Under the pieces are notes generated by a model. That model was not told the DNA's origin. It saw only the letters and a list, made by a program, of their open reading frames with translations, and searched no databases. Shown here in pieces: positions 1-9,699 of a DNA stretch of 64,000 bases (the first letter of the stretch is position 1; each line of letters starts with the position of its first letter). The DNA is taken from positions 31,314,425 through 31,378,424 of the forward strand of contig OX457061.1 in NCBI GenBank assembly GCA_949752795.1. The letters run 5' to 3'. The DNA is from Hyperoodon ampullatus. Taxonomy: Eukaryota; Chordata; Mammalia; Artiodactyla; Ziphiidae. The translations under genes were made by a program, and so were the position numbers.

Positions 1-319
1 TTTAGAAGTGTAATTGGCTCCTCTAATATGAAACTTCCTCATCATGGACTCTTCATGGTTTTTAAAACGTTATTGACTCCCCAAAGTGAAAGGAATGCCA
101 ATCAGTGGATAGAAAGCAGTATTGCAGAGAAGAAATAGCTAGGATTACCTTTGTGGTACTGGGTTTTGGGATGTTGCCAACTTGATCCGGGGATGGATGA
201 TCAAGCTGAGACCAAGAAGGGTTATATAGAATTAACTTGATGATTAATATTAGATGCATAACCATAATGTTTGTACAAATAGAGGAACATGCTGCCAAAA
301 AATTTATTCGTTTATAAAG
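1..319. other. Intergenic AT-rich sequence, nothing recognised
   Basis: No coding frame with recognisable similarity and no clear repeat was seen before the MER5A element. The only sizeable open frame is a low-complexity, AT-rich minus-strand ORF without family resemblance. Confidence 0.5.
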
Positions 320-529
320 TAGTTCTTAACTAGGGGCGATTCCCCCCCCCCAAGACAAAAATGTCTAGAGACATTTTTGGTTGTCACAATTGGTGTGTGT
401 GCGTGTGCTACTGGCATCTAGTGGGTAGAGGCCAGGGATGCTGTTAAACATCCCATAACACACCCCATAAGACAACTGAGAATTGTTCAGCCCAAAATGT
501 CAATAGCATTGAGGTTGAAAAACCTGGTT
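320..529 (+). mobile_element. MER5A-like hAT-Charlie non-autonomous DNA transposon
   Basis: The sequence begins with 'agttcttaactaggggcgat' and runs through 'gagacatttttggttgtcac' and 'ctactggcatctagtgggta' to a 'gaggttgaaaaacctg' end. This matches what I know of the MER5A consensus over nearly its full length (about 190-210 bp). It includes a C homopolymer near 343-352. It is an ancient, inactive eutherian element. Confidence 0.8.
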
Positions 530-590
530 TATAACAATTAGTTTCACATGTTTTTGTACTCAAAATGCTTCACATATGTTTAGTCAAAAT

Positions 591-599
591 TCTTTTCCA
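591..599. repeat. Left target-site duplication of HSPE1 retrocopy (tcttttcca)
   Basis: This exact 9-bp direct repeat of 1334-1342 lies immediately left of the CpG-rich block, and the right copy lies immediately after the A-rich tail. The left flank 'gtcaaaattc' is compatible with an L1 endonuclease TT/AAAA-type nick. Nine bases is short, so the match is suggestive rather than conclusive. Confidence 0.55.
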
Positions 600-895
600 T
601 TTCCGGAAGGGGGGCTAAGGCTAAGTATTTTCACCTCGGCCCGCGGCCTAGAAAAGCCTAGAAAAACCTCCTCTTTTCTTCCGCCTACCGGTCCGCGAGT
701 CAGTGCCCTGCGCAGAGCCCAGGAAACGAACCTTGGCGCGCGCTGGTGCGGCCGCCCCCTTTCGCGGGGAGGGGCCGGGGGCGAGGGCGCTGGGAGGTCT
801 TTTCTCGAGTTCACGTGGCCGGAGGGTCAGATTGCGGATCTCCCTTTTGCGGCGGCGGCCAAAGAGCAAGAGTACGAACTGTGGCAACCAGAGTC
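600..895 (+). promoter_or_regulatory. CpG-rich 5' part of the HSPE1 retrocopy (putative carried promoter/5' UTR)
   Basis: This block is strongly GC- and CpG-rich (sites such as cgcggcc, ggcgcgcgc, gcggccgcc, ggggccggggg), unlike the AT-rich DNA on both sides. It starts with a palindromic ETS-like site (ttccggaag, 601-609) and has a GC box (ggggaggggccgggg) and a heat-shock-element-like string (ttctcgagttc) near 800. It runs directly into the HSPE1 frame. The 9-bp direct repeat that brackets the retrocopy lies just left of it, so it probably arrived with the retrocopy as a long 5' UTR or upstream-initiated transcript of the parent locus. Promoter activity is inferred, not shown. Confidence 0.5.
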
Positions 896-1204
896 AAGGC
901 AGGACAGGCATTTAGAAAGTTTCTTCCCGTATTTGACCGAGCATTAGTTGAAAGAAGTGCAGCCGAAACTGTAACCAAAGGAGGCATTATGCTTCCAGAA
1001 AAATCACAAGGAAAAGTATTGCAAGCAACAGTAGGAGCTGTTAGATCAAGCTCTAAAAGAAAGGGTGGAGAGATTCAACCAGTTAGTGTGAAAGTTGGAG
1101 ATAAAGTTCTTCTCCCAGAATATGGAGGCATCAAAGTAGTTGTAGACGACAAGGATTATTTCTTACTTAGAGATGGTGACATTCTTGGAAACTACGTCGA
1201 CTAA
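896..1204 (+). pseudogene. HSPE1: Processed HSPE1 (HSP10, mitochondrial co-chaperonin) retrocopy, start codon lost
   Basis: The translation from 899 (AGQAFRKFLPVFDR, then GGIMLPEKSQGKVLQ, VGDKVLLPEYGG and DGDILGNYVD before TAA at 1202-1204) is plainly HSPE1, the 10-kDa co-chaperonin that caps HSP60 in mitochondria. The whole 102-codon frame lies in one piece although the parent gene has several exons, so this is a processed copy. The parent's initiator ATG is AAG here (896-898). Compared with the human protein as I remember it there are scattered substitutions, several replacing glycines or adding basic residues after the mobile loop (RSSSKRKGGE). No internal stop or frameshift is present. 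The frame is open upstream to an ATG at 746, giving a hypothetical 152-residue protein with a 50-residue GC-encoded leader. The likely status is pseudogene; expression is unknown. Confidence 0.88.
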
Positions 1205-1333
1205 AATAAGTCACTATTGAAATGGCATCACGTGAAGCTGCCACTGAAGTTCTGAAATCTTTCTTCATGTAAATAATTTCCCTGTTTCTTTTATAATAAA
1301 GTAATGATATCCAAACTAAAAACAAAAACACCC
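1205..1333 (+). other. HSPE1 retrocopy 3' UTR, poly(A) signal and A-rich tail
   Basis: The stop codon is followed by HSPE1-like 3' UTR ('gtcactattgaaatggcatc', 'gctgccactgaagttctgaa'). An AATAAA signal lies at 1295-1300 and a degenerate A-rich tail ends near 1333. The downstream copy of the direct repeat (tcttttcca) follows at 1334-1342; its partner is at 591-599. This is the classic layout of an L1-mobilised retrocopy. Confidence 0.75.
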
Positions 1334-1342
1334 TCTTTTCCA

Positions 1343-2220
1343 GATATTCATACAGTTAGACCACTTTTGCTTTCTAATAGATAAGCAGTACTTTATAATT
1401 TGATTTATCTGCAATAGTTATGTAACTTTGTAAACCGCTTCCAAAAGTCAGGGCAGGTTTTAATTTTCACACGTAATTTCCCCAAATCTTGCCTCTCCCT
1501 GTCATCAATTCAAAGCCTTCCCTCATTTTATTGCCCACTTGCTTCTGTTTGGCCCATTTCATTAGACTAAATAACTGAAGCACTGACCAGAAGCAAATAT
1601 AGTGAGCACAGTTAACGTTTAGACAGAACTTGGCTTTTTGTGAGGTGATATCATTTCCCTTAGATTAAAAAAAAGTATTCTTTAGGCTCTAAGCGGATGG
1701 GGATCCAGCTTATTTTCACAGTTTGGAAATGAAACAAATTTCAGATTACTCGTAGAGTCTGAAATGATTAATTCTCTTCTATTGGAATTAATATATTTAG
1801 GGAAAGCAAAATATTTGACTTATCTTTTTAAAAAAAAATTCTGATGCTTTTCACTATTGCCATATTGGTGTTAATAATGAATTTAAGTATACCCCAGAAT
1901 GATACTGGCATAGACATATGATTTAGAGATGTCATAGTATTTTTTTTAAGTCCAAGGACAAAACACATATTTTGTGGAGTCTAATTAAAGACTTTAAAAC
2001 TGTAAAATCTTTTGGGAAATAACATCCAAGTTCTGCCCCTAAATTCACAAAGCTAAAGAAATGTATAAAAATTATGAAAGAACAAATATTCACAGCAGTT
2101 GCTTTTTTTTCTTTAGTTTGGCTAGAGGTCTAAAAGCCTTTCTCTAATAAGAGGTGCTTGCTTAGAAAACCACATATGAAAAGTATCTTAGCAACTCTAT
2201 TCTTTCTTGATAAGTAGTGA
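1343..2220. other. Intergenic AT-rich sequence, no feature recognised
   Basis: AT-rich unique-looking sequence with short homopolymers (for example T8 near 1939). I see no conserved frame, no RNA gene and no repeat family I can name. Confidence 0.4.
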
Positions 2221-2849
2221 AATGTAGAGATTTACTACAGTTTTCCCCACATTTTGAACACTTAGTGTTTAGGGCAGGGCCTCTGACATCCAGCAAAATG
2301 CCTGGTACATAGCAAAAAGCACTTGTTAAATGAATTAAAATGAACAGACAAATATTCAGATGAAAAAAATCAATGCAAGTCTGCAGTTCTTGCTCCCATG
2401 CGGCTCTTACTTATCTAGCAGCTCATGTTATTTCCAGTTTCCTGGTGTCCGCATGATCTGTTGACACATCAAATTAAAAATGTGCCAAACTAAACTTGTT
2501 TTTTTCTACCCAAGTCTGCTCCTCATTCTTGTTTCCTATTTTTCTGAATGTAACCATAATTCTCCTACTCACCCATTCCCCACATCCTTTTTTGACAGGT
2601 TGAGGTGACACCCAGCCTATTCTGGTTCTATTGCATCTTTCCCCATCCACTTCCCTGCTCCTAGTGTCCTCAGCCTCCACTACATTTTGTTTGGAACTGT
2701 GAATATCCTCCATTTTCGCCTGTCCGTAGTCTCTTTTTACCAAACTTTCCTAATCTTGTTGCTCGACTGCCACCCTCCCTCCCACCTCACCACCCCCACC
2801 CCCCACACACACAAAAAAGAAAAGCGCAGTTTAGCATAATGGTTGAGAG

Positions 2850-3220
2850 ACTGGATTCTGGCTCGGATTTGTCTGAGCATAAAATGTAGTGATCAAGAGC
2901 TTAGACTCTGGGGCCAAACCACTTGGTTTATGGTCTGCCATTCAATTTCTCACTTCGTAGTCCAGCCAAAGTACTTCCCTCCATCTTTCCCTTAGCTTTT
3001 AGAGGCTAGTTTGCCTTACCACTTCCCTGAAATAGCCTTCCTCTCCTTGGAACTTGCCCTATCACGGCACCTATACTTATTATTACCCTCTTTGTAATCT
3101 CCCTTGGGAAAACACGTTTCTTGAGGGCAGGATATTTTATTTTTTATATCTCCAATAAGTGACGGTGTGATTTGCATACTGTGGTTCCTCGAGAAATGTT
3201 AGGTGAATGAAATCAATTCA
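2850..3220 (+). repeat. Old MIR and L2 fragments
   Basis: The string from about 2855 to 2960 ('gcataatggttgagagactggattctggc', 'tcaagagcttagactctgg') resembles MIR. From about 2960 to 3215 the text (cttccctgaaatagccttcc, ttgagggcaggatattttat, ending 'ttaggtgaatgaa') resembles the 3' end of L2. Both are heavily diverged and the boundaries are approximate. Confidence 0.5.
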
Positions 3221-3624
3221 CAGAAATAAATCCGACTCTGAGCGTCTCCCCTTGTGGACTGCGTTTATCCAAAATCATAAAACTTTTACGCTAAAAAACG
3301 GTGAATAAAATGTATGTAAATTAAACCTTTAAAAAAGCCGACTTAAAATTTTTTCTTTAGGATCCCAGAGAGTCCTGAGGACGTTTATGGGTTTCATGTA
3401 TCAATACTTAGCATATTAGAAATAACTGAGAAACATTTAAAATAGTTCTTTATGTATTCGTTCTAAAAATAATAAATGCACTAAATGTTAAGAGAAATAA
3501 TGCATATTCATTATTTATGTTGTATTCCTCTGACCATTCTCCGCGTCTTGCACAGCTCCCAGCACGCAGAAGACGCTGGACTCTTATTAGGAGAACAAGG
3601 TCCGGCCCTCCTCACCCCGCCCAG

Positions 3625-3680
3625 CGGCCAACCGCCAGCGGCCAACCGCCGGCGGCCAAGCGCCAGCGGCCAACCGCCAG
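3625..3680. repeat. Four tandem 14-bp units in the TMEM38B promoter
   Basis: There are four consecutive 14-bp units, 3625-3638, 3639-3652, 3653-3666 and 3667-3680, reading cggccaaccgccag, cggccaaccgccgg, cggccaagcgccag and cggccaaccgccag. Only two positions vary. The array lies about 195 bp upstream of the start codon, inside the CpG island. Confidence 0.95.
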
Positions 3681-3873
3681 CGCGTCCGAGGCTCCTGGGA
3701 CACGCGGCCCGCCCCCTCCGCGCGCCGGCGCCGGGTGCCAAGGCGCACGCGCAGAGCTCCGAGAGTCCCAACCGAAGAGCGGGCGGCCGCGGCCGTTTCT
3801 TCCCCCTCCTCTCGTCGCGCACGCCGGGAACCAGTCGCCGCGGCTGCTTCGGCTGCGGCGGTCGGTCATCGCG

Positions 3874-3985
3874 ATGGGCTCTCAGTGGGATGAGCTGACC
3901 TTTGCCTTTTCTCGTACTTCCATGTTTCCCTTTTTTGACATCGCCCACTACCTGGTGTCGGTGATGGCACTGAAGCATCAGCCGG
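3874..3985 (+). CDS. TMEM38B: TMEM38B exon 1 (TRIC-B cation channel, N-terminus)
   Basis: TMEM38B encodes TRIC-B, a trimeric cation channel of the ER membrane. It passes K+ to balance charge while Ca2+ leaves through IP3 receptors; loss causes brittle-bone disease in humans. This exon gives MGSQWDELTFAFSRTSMFPF, FDIAHYLVSV and MALKHQP plus one base of a Gly codon. The FSRTSMFPFFDIAHYLVSVMA stretch is the conserved first membrane region. The ATG at 3874 has G at -3 and G at +4 and gives the family's usual N-terminus (M-x-S-x-WDEL). The frame is also open upstream, which I attribute to GC richness. The donor is g|gtgag at 3986, phase 1, joining exon 2 at 24639 across a 20.7-kb intron. Confidence 0.95.
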
Positions 3986-4349
3986 GTGAGTGCGGGGCGC
4001 CGAGGACCGGCCCCCTCGGTATCCCCCTCACGGCGAGGACGGCCTGAGCAGGGTAGCGGCCGAGCTGCCCCCTGCCCGGAGTCCTGTAGTCGAGCTGGAG
4101 GGGCGCCGAGAGGTGGCCTGTCCGACCCCTCGAGTACAGGTGGGGAAAATGAGGCCCGGGCGGTCCTCGCCAAAGGAGGCGCGGGGTTGGGGGGAGTGCG
4201 GGGGCGCCCCAGCGCCGCGGGCGGGACTCCCGGAACAGGTGACAGGGCGGCCGCAGCCGCTGTTGGGAGCCCAGGACTGCCCGCGTCCGCCCAGGGGCTG
4301 CGCCGTCTCCCGGCGGTGCCACCAGTTCCTTGGAAAGTGTTTTAAAATG

Positions 4350-5144
4350 ACCTGGGAACAAAGCTCCCGGAGACAGCACGTCTGACTTCGTCGCTTGGGG
4401 TAGTGAATGGTTCTGGACGGCTCTCCGGTTTTGAAAGTTGAGTAAACACTGAAATACAGAGCCTTAAGTAGGCACCCCCAAGTTCCCCTTAACGCAGAGG
4501 TCTCCCACCTTGTTTAGCATGTTAGACAATGATTGCTGAGAGGAGTGGATTCCCATTTTGGGTCATATGAGTGACGTTGTACAAGAAAAGCCATTTGGCG
4601 TAGCTTCCCTTCTCTGTACAGTGGGGATATGGTCTTAATACAGAGTTTTGAGTTCTTTCAAGTATGCATACAAGGAGCAATATTTGTTTTTTCTTGTATT
4701 TTACATTCAGGATATGTTTGCTCCTGTATTGCTTTACTTTTGCCGTTAGTCTACCTGCCTTTTCATTTTATGCTTTCTTCTTTTTTTGAGGTCAGGCATT
4801 TTCTTTGCCTTACTTTCTCTGTGTTCATGCTGCCTTGAATCTGCCTTGTCCTACAGTCAATGAGTGAGGGATTAAGGATGATGCTGTACCTCTTATGGTC
4901 TGTTTTTTTCGGTTTTTTTGTTTTCTTTAAAACCCTTGGACCTCAGAAATATTTTTCATTTAAATTGAAATTTGTAGCTCAGCCTAAATCATTGTTTGGT
5001 AGCAGTTTTGACTTGGATAAGGGGAATATTCGTGTATTAAATCGGGACAGAGAATCTGCATAAGAGACTGCTTCCTTGATTTGAAAATAAGTACATTTTA
5101 TTATTATGCCATATTCAGTATTTGGTATTTTCTTGTATAGCTTA
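4350..5144 (+). other. TMEM38B intron 1, proximal unique part
   Basis: Intronic sequence after the CpG island, becoming T-rich. No exon, RNA gene or nameable repeat is visible. Short open frames here encode only hydrophobic, T-rich nonsense. Confidence 0.5.
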
Positions 5145-5872
5145 AATCAGAGGTTCTCAAAGTGTGGCCCAGGAGCCGCTGGGGTTCCTGACACTTCCAA
5201 CTCAAAATTATTTTCATAATAACATGCAGATGTCATCTTTTTCACACTCATTTTCTCACAAGTATACAGTGGAGTTTTCCAGAGGCCACATGACCTGCCG
5301 TACTGTAACAGGTTGAATGCAGAAGCAGATAGAAGAGTCCATCTGTTTTCTATTTGAAGCGGACATGAAAGAGATTTACTAAAAAAGTGTGAGTTTTCTC
5401 ACCAAATATTTTTTGCTTTGGAAAATAGCTATTTTTCATGAAGAGTCCATTATTTGTTAACATTTAGTGCATTTATCATTTTAAAAATATTCATTTTGAA
5501 AAGAACTATTCAAAAATTGTCTCATTTATAATTTCTAATAAGCTAAATATTGATAACCCACATAAAGAAAAGCTTTTTAGGGGGTCTTCAAGAATTTTGT
5601 TTTGGAGTCAGCCTTTTTAAAGGTTTAATTTACCTGTATTATATTCACCCTTTCTAATATAAAGTTCTGTGGTTTTGGACAAACACATACAGTCATGTAA
5701 CTACCACCACAATCAAGATAGAGAACAGTTTCATCACCCACCCCAGTCCCTCGTGCCCCTTCGTAGTCAGCCCTCCCCAAGCCCCTGGCAACCATTCATC
5801 TGCTCACTAATTTTGGGGATGCAGAGGAGTCCTGAGACCAAAAACCTTGAGAACCATTGGACTAATTGGACA
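5145..5872. mobile_element. hAT-type DNA transposon remnant interrupted by an L1M fragment
   Basis: The left edge 'gaggttctcaaagtgtggcc' and the right edge 'accttgagaaccattgg' are near-inverted hAT-type termini. The first 450 bp ('caaaattattttcataataac', 'ccagaggccacatgac') resemble an old hAT element. From about 5610 to 5800 the sequence switches to L1M 3' UTR text (gtaactaccaccacaatcaag, tttcatcacccaccccagtc) in minus orientation. That is consistent with an old L1M insertion into the transposon. The subfamily is uncertain. Confidence 0.55.
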
Positions 5873-6689
5873 TTAGTACAGTATTACACATGGTGTAAAA
5901 ATATATTCCAGTACCAGTACTTGTAAACATGTAAAAATTATAGAATTCACACAAAAGAGTAAACCTGCTTTTACCAGAATTGTGTTACACTGTCCTTCCA
6001 CCATATTGGCTGTTATCAGTCCTAAATATCTTGTCTTTCTGATGATCAGAAAACACAGTTTTTATTTGCATCTGTCATAGTTACTAATGTTTGCTGGCCA
6101 TTTGTATTTATACTTATATAAATCTGTTGAGTTGATCATATTGTTTTTCCTGTTTAAAATGTAATACATTTAAAAAATGAATTATCCTTACATTTTTGGA
6201 ATAAACTGTTTGATGTATTAGTTTAATTCATTAGGGATTTTCATTTGCCAAGACTTATATAAAACTTTACTTAATTGGCAACTTTTTTCTGTTCCCCCTG
6301 GACTGATTCTTTAGAACACAGACCTGTAGTGCAATAAAACCACAATTCATCTATGTACTGCTACCCGGGTTCTTCTTATCCTTATCTCCTCAAGCATGTT
6401 ACTCCTTGAGACTCTTGACTTTTGGAATGTACTCCATCAGTGCCAGTACCTCACTCCCCACTTTCTATAGTTTACATCTTATGGCTTACAGACTATGCCT
6501 AGATCTGGACTACTGAGGGCAAGTGGGTAAAGGGGATTAACTCTTCCTATCTGTGGTGTTGATAAGGATGGCATCTTTTTTTTTGTTTGGTTTAGGTTGT
6601 AGGCCTTCAAATCCAAGGAAAGATACCCCCTACCCCCTTCCTTTTCCATGTGACTTGCGCTTCATAAGTGAAACCATCAGGGGGTATTT

Positions 6690-6826
6690 TTTAAATAGTT
6701 TATTTATTATAAAATTTTTATTGGAGTATGGTTGCTTTATAATGTTGTGTTAGCCTCCACTGCACAACAAAGTGAATCAGCCATACACATACAGATATCC
6801 CCTCCCATTTAGATTACCACAGCATG
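6690..6826 (-). mobile_element. Short 5'-truncated L1 3' end with 11-bp target-site duplication
   Basis: About 137 bp match the reversed 3' UTR seen at the start of the longer L1 copies (tttttattggagtatggttg, ctttataatgttgtgttag). Identical flanks 'agggggtattt' at 6679-6689 and 6827-6837 are the duplication. It is a severely truncated insertion inside intron 1. Confidence 0.85.
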
Positions 6827-6837
6827 AGGGGGTATTT

Positions 6838-8247
6838 AATATGTTGGATTTTTTTTTATTTCTTAGTTTACTTCCATTTGCCTCATACTTAACCTTAGTT
6901 CCTCCTGAACTCTGGCATCTGATTGTCTATAGCTTTAAGTTTTGGCTAGTAGTGTAGAGGGTTTTTTTGTTTGTTTTTTCTGTTTTCCTGGGCATTTTAT
7001 TAGGAAGTTGGAAAATGCTGCTTTGGGAATTGTTGCTCAGAAACCATTTTAACAGAATGTTTATGTCATCAGTTGTAATCTCTCTTACACTTTTAATCTG
7101 TGTTCTCTGTTTTTTTCTTATTTAAATGTTCATTAAAATAAACACATTTCTTTAATCCTACATTCATATCCCATTGCTATTTTCTGTAAGACATCCTGAA
7201 AATTTAATCTACAATGATCTCCACTTGATTTTTACATACAAAATCTGTTATTTTACTCTTAATTCTCTGACCACTATTTTGCTAACTTCCCTCAAATCAT
7301 ATGTAGTTCAATTAAGCAAATATTCACTGTACTAGGTAGTATATGAGACGTTGAGGATACCAAGATGAAAGTTACTGTTATAGCTCTAAAAGAATTCAAC
7401 TGTGCTGTTGTCACTGTAAAACCTCCTCTGCCTCCCCCTCCTCCTCCTCCTCCTTCTCTTTCCTTGCAGTGGCACATAAGGTTGCACTACCTTTCTTATA
7501 CAGTAATAATATTCATTCATTTCAGATACATGCAAAACATTTCAGTGTCTTCATTCTAGTCCTCATACATCTCTTTAGGTAGGTATTATTGAACACATTT
7601 TACAGATGAGTAGTCTTACAGGAATAACATAACCTTACTTAAGTCACATATTTTAGCAAATTATGGAGCTAGTTCTTGGGCTAATTTCAGAGTTCTCAAT
7701 TCTGTGCTCTCTCTTTGCAGATACATTTAATGTTCCAGGTTTCTCAATATTTAGCAATTTCTCAATAAGTTATCATTTGACATCATTATTTTCTCCCATG
7801 ATTTCGGTCATTTCCACATCATCACTCAGTTTCTCATTTGTTTTCAGGGATTAAATCCAGGAATAAAGTTTGTCATTGTTCCTTCCTCTAATCTGTGGGA
7901 GATGAAAAGATTAATAAAACAAGAATTTATCAGTTCTGGGGATTCTGGGAGGGTGGCAGCATACTTTTGCTATCTTTATGAATTCCGACGTAAACACATA
8001 CAGAAAAGTGCAAAAGTGATCGTAAATGTATAGTTCAGTGAATTTTCAGAATGAGCGCAACTATGTTAATCAACATCCAGGTAAAAATAGAACAACTATG
8101 ATCCCCCCAAAGCCCTCTTTGTTATAGCATGCTTTTAAAAGAGCAGATTCTGCCCAGTGTGGGGTGGAAAAGGATGTCTCAGAAATGACAGTCCATAATT
8201 TACTTATGTGAGTACAGAGAGTCTTACTTAAATATCTTTAATATATA
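6838..8247 (+). other. TMEM38B intron 1 sequence with a CCT-rich tract and a faint MIR
   Basis: No exon is visible. A polypyrimidine CTC/CCT microsatellite lies at about 7422-7466. The text 'tattattgaacacattttacagatgag' near 7585-7612 suggests a MIR remnant. The remainder is AT-rich and unassigned. Confidence 0.45.
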
Positions 8248-8622
8248 TTTTTAACATCTTTATTGGAGTATAATTGCTTTACAATGTTGTGTCAGTTTCT
8301 GCTGTATAAAAAAGTGAATTAGCTATACATATACATATATTACACATGTATCCCCATATCCCCTCCCTCTTGAGTCTCCCTCTCACCCTCCCTATCCCAC
8401 CCCTCTAGGTGGTCACAAAGCACCGAGCTGATCTCCCTGTGCTATGTGGCTGCTTCCCACTAGCTACCTATTTTACATTTGGTAGTGTATGTATGTCCAT
8501 GCCACTCTCTCACTTCCTCCCAGTTTACCCTTCCCCCTGCCCGTGTACTCAAGTCCATTCTCTACGTCTGCGTCTTTATTCCTGTCCTGCCCCTAGGTTC
8601 TTCAGAAACTTTTTTTTTTTTT

Positions 8623-9660
8623 TTAGATTCCATATATATGTGTTAGCATACAATGTTTGTTTTTATCTTTCTGACATACTTCACTCTGTATGACAGTCTC
8701 TAGGTCCATCCACCTCATTATAAATACCTCAATTTCGTTTCTTTTTATGGCTGAGTAATATTCCATTGAATACATGTGCCAGATCTTCTTTACCCATTCA
8801 TCTGTCGATGGACACTTAGGTTGCTTCCATGTCCTGGCTATTGTAGATAGTGCTGCAATGAACATTATGGTACATGACTCTTTTTGAATTACGGTTTTCT
8901 CAGGGTATATGCCCAGTAGTGGGACTGCTGGGTCCTATGGTAGTTCTATTTTAGTTATTTAAGGAACCTCCATACTGTTTTCCATAGTGGCTGTATCAAT
9001 TGACATTCCCACCAACAGTGCAAAAGGGTTCCCTTTTCTCCACAGCCTCTCTGGCAGTTATTGTTTGTAGATTTTTTGATAATGGCCATTCTGACTGATG
9101 TCAGGTGATACCTCATTGTAGTTTTGATTTGCATTTCTCTAATGATTAGTGATGTTGAGCATCTTTTCATGTGTTTGTTAGCAATCTGTATATCTTTGGA
9201 GACATGTCTATTTAGGTCTTCTGCCCATTTGTGGATTGGGTTGTTTGTTTTTTTGATACTGAGCTGCATGAGCTGCTTGTATATTTTGGACATTAATCCT
9301 TTGTCGGTTGCTTCATTTGCAAATATTTTCTCCTATTCTGAGGGTTGTCTTTTCCTCTTGTTTATGGTTTCCTTTGCAGTGCAAAAGCTTTGAAGTTTCA
9401 TTAGGTCCCATTTGTTTATTTTTGTTTTTACTTCCATTTCTCTAGGAGGTGGGTCAAAAAGGATCTTGCTGGGCTTCCCTGGTGGCGCAGTGGTTGAGAG
9501 TCCGCCTGCCGATGCAGGGGGGATGGGTTCGTGCCCCGGTCTGGGAGGATCCCACGTGCCGCGGAGCGGCTGGGCCCGTGAGCCATGGCCGCTGGGCCTG
9601 TGTGTCCGGAGCCTGTGCTCCGCAACGGGAGAGGCCACAGCAGTGAGAAGCCCACATACC

Positions 9661-9699
<39 letters not shown>

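Larger units (their letters stand above)
3540..4340. promoter_or_regulatory. TMEM38B CpG island promoter
   Basis: A sharp rise in G+C and CpG density starts near 3540 and fades near 4340. It spans the region upstream of TMEM38B exon 1, the exon itself and the start of intron 1. No TATA box is visible at a suitable distance, consistent with a housekeeping CpG-island promoter. The island contains the four-copy 14-bp array at 3625-3680. The transcription start cannot be placed from sequence alone. Confidence 0.8.

Noticed and set aside
576..947. 123-codon frame overlapping the HSPE1 retrocopy
   Set aside because: It is out of frame with HSPE1 and shows only GC-rich composition with no similarity.
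3625..3680. CRISPR-like repeat array
   Set aside because: Units are contiguous without spacers and the DNA is mammalian. It is a promoter minisatellite.
3517..3873. In-frame N-terminal extension of TMEM38B
   Set aside because: The frame is open, but the family N-terminus matches the ATG at 3874, which has a strong context. The upstream peptide is low complexity.
3511..4173. 220-codon antisense open frame over TMEM38B exon 1
   Set aside because: It lies wholly in the CpG island, is Pro/Arg/Gly-rich and has no family resemblance. Long frames are expected by chance in such GC-rich DNA.
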